From Gluconobacter vitians (GTDB taxonomy: Bacteria > Pseudomonadota > Alphaproteobacteria > Acetobacterales > Acetobacteraceae), in NCBI RefSeq assembly GCF_015244565.1, contig NZ_JABCQG010000023.1, positions 1 through 33,129 on the forward strand: a DNA stretch of 33,129 bases. The letters are read 5' to 3'. A program made the translations under genes and the position numbers. The notes beneath the pieces are model-generated. The model worked only from the letters and a program-made list of their open reading frames with translations. It was not told the origin of the DNA and did not search any database. Position 1 is the stretch's first letter, and each line of letters starts with the position of its first letter. Positions 32,955 through 33,129 of the stretch are shown here, one piece after another.

Positions 32955-33129
32955 TGGAGGGATCGAAAAACTCTCTGGTTTTGAGGCTATCTTTGTGATT
33001 CCATTCGTCTGGTTCTGACTAAGGGAATGGCGCTATGAAGCAGGCTGGTTTCTTTGATGTTGAAGAGCGTCTTGTCCGGTTGAGTGGGCTCGGTGATCAG
33101 CTCGAAGCATTTTCCTGGACTGTGGATTT
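32955..33129 (+). mobile_element. IS5-family insertion sequence, second copy (cut by window edge)
   Basis: The end GGAGGGATCGAAAAAC at 32956 and the leader up to the transposase start match the element at 13239-14529 almost base for base, in opposite orientation. Only the first 174 bases are inside the window. With the first copy it brackets about 18.4 kb. Confidence 0.88.
33035..33129 (+). CDS. IS5-family transposase, N-terminal part (cut by window edge)
   Basis: Thirty-one full codons are visible, beginning M-K-Q-A-G-F-F-D-V-E-E-R-L. They match the transposase at 13371-14450, except Val for Ala in L-V-R-L and Trp for Arg in F-S-W-T. The two copies are therefore close but not identical and have had time to diverge. 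Whether this gene is intact cannot be seen. Confidence 0.88.
   Translation, partial: MKQAGFFDVEERLVRLSGLGDQLEAFSWTVD

Noticed and set aside
32780-32998. 72-codon rightward frame running into the second IS copy
   Set aside because: It is antisense to the VapC-like remnant and crosses the IS end.

Overview
The window looks like an accessory region (plasmid or genomic island) of an acetic acid bacterium (Acetobacteraceae). This rests on the high-GC alphaproteobacterial coding style, the type of IS5-family element present in two copies, and a Cso/Cop copper-resistance cluster. The genus is inferred, not proven. No replication, partition or conjugation gene is recognisable.

Layout. (1) 1-3430: IS debris and defence. 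The tail of an IS481-type transposase is followed by a SIR2-STAND protein resembling Avs-type phage sensors, an IS5-type transposase remnant, and an AT-rich unknown gene. (2) 3431-5696: an intact ISL3-family element (about 3772-5558) has inserted at the start codon of a small leftward reading frame. The promoter of that frame survives on the far side of the element, with a perfect FNR-type box and a G-tract palindrome. (3) 5697-12664: a copper module. Leftward run csoR, a Cys/His-rich exported protein, the multicopper oxidase copA, the outer-membrane copB, a Met-rich periplasmic protein and a cytochrome c; rightward runs a P1B copper ATPase. A CsoR-like palindrome lies between the two arms. 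(4) 12757-14736: a nuclease-like gene truncated by an IS5-family element, with an unrelated truncated gene on the other side of the element. (5) 14798-16973: four small unknown genes read leftward, with two ATGA stop/start overlaps; one may be a PD-(D/E)XK nuclease. (6) 16974-18479: about 1.5 kb without a convincing gene, holding a GA microsatellite, eight tightly packed hairpins, a 120-bp tandem repeat and a terminator. (7) 19042-32705: a large rightward defence operon, hsdR-hsdM-hsdS, a 118-aa unknown, an Mrr-type endonuclease and a 2028-aa DUF4011/SF1-helicase/Vsr-nuclease protein. (8) 32726-33129: a decayed VapC-like toxin gene and the start of a second copy of the IS5-family element.

How it works together. 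The two IS5-family copies lie in opposite orientation and bracket about 18.4 kb that contains the whole restriction/helicase operon. Truncated genes at several IS junctions, and the lack of a target duplication on the complete copy, point to repeated rearrangement. The copper genes form a self-contained sensing (CsoR), cytoplasmic export (ATPase) and periplasmic/outer-membrane detoxification system. The strongest candidates for undescribed biology are the six-gene restriction/helicase operon with its unknown 118-aa member, the four-gene coupled operon behind a hairpin array, and the IS-silenced FNR-box promoter.
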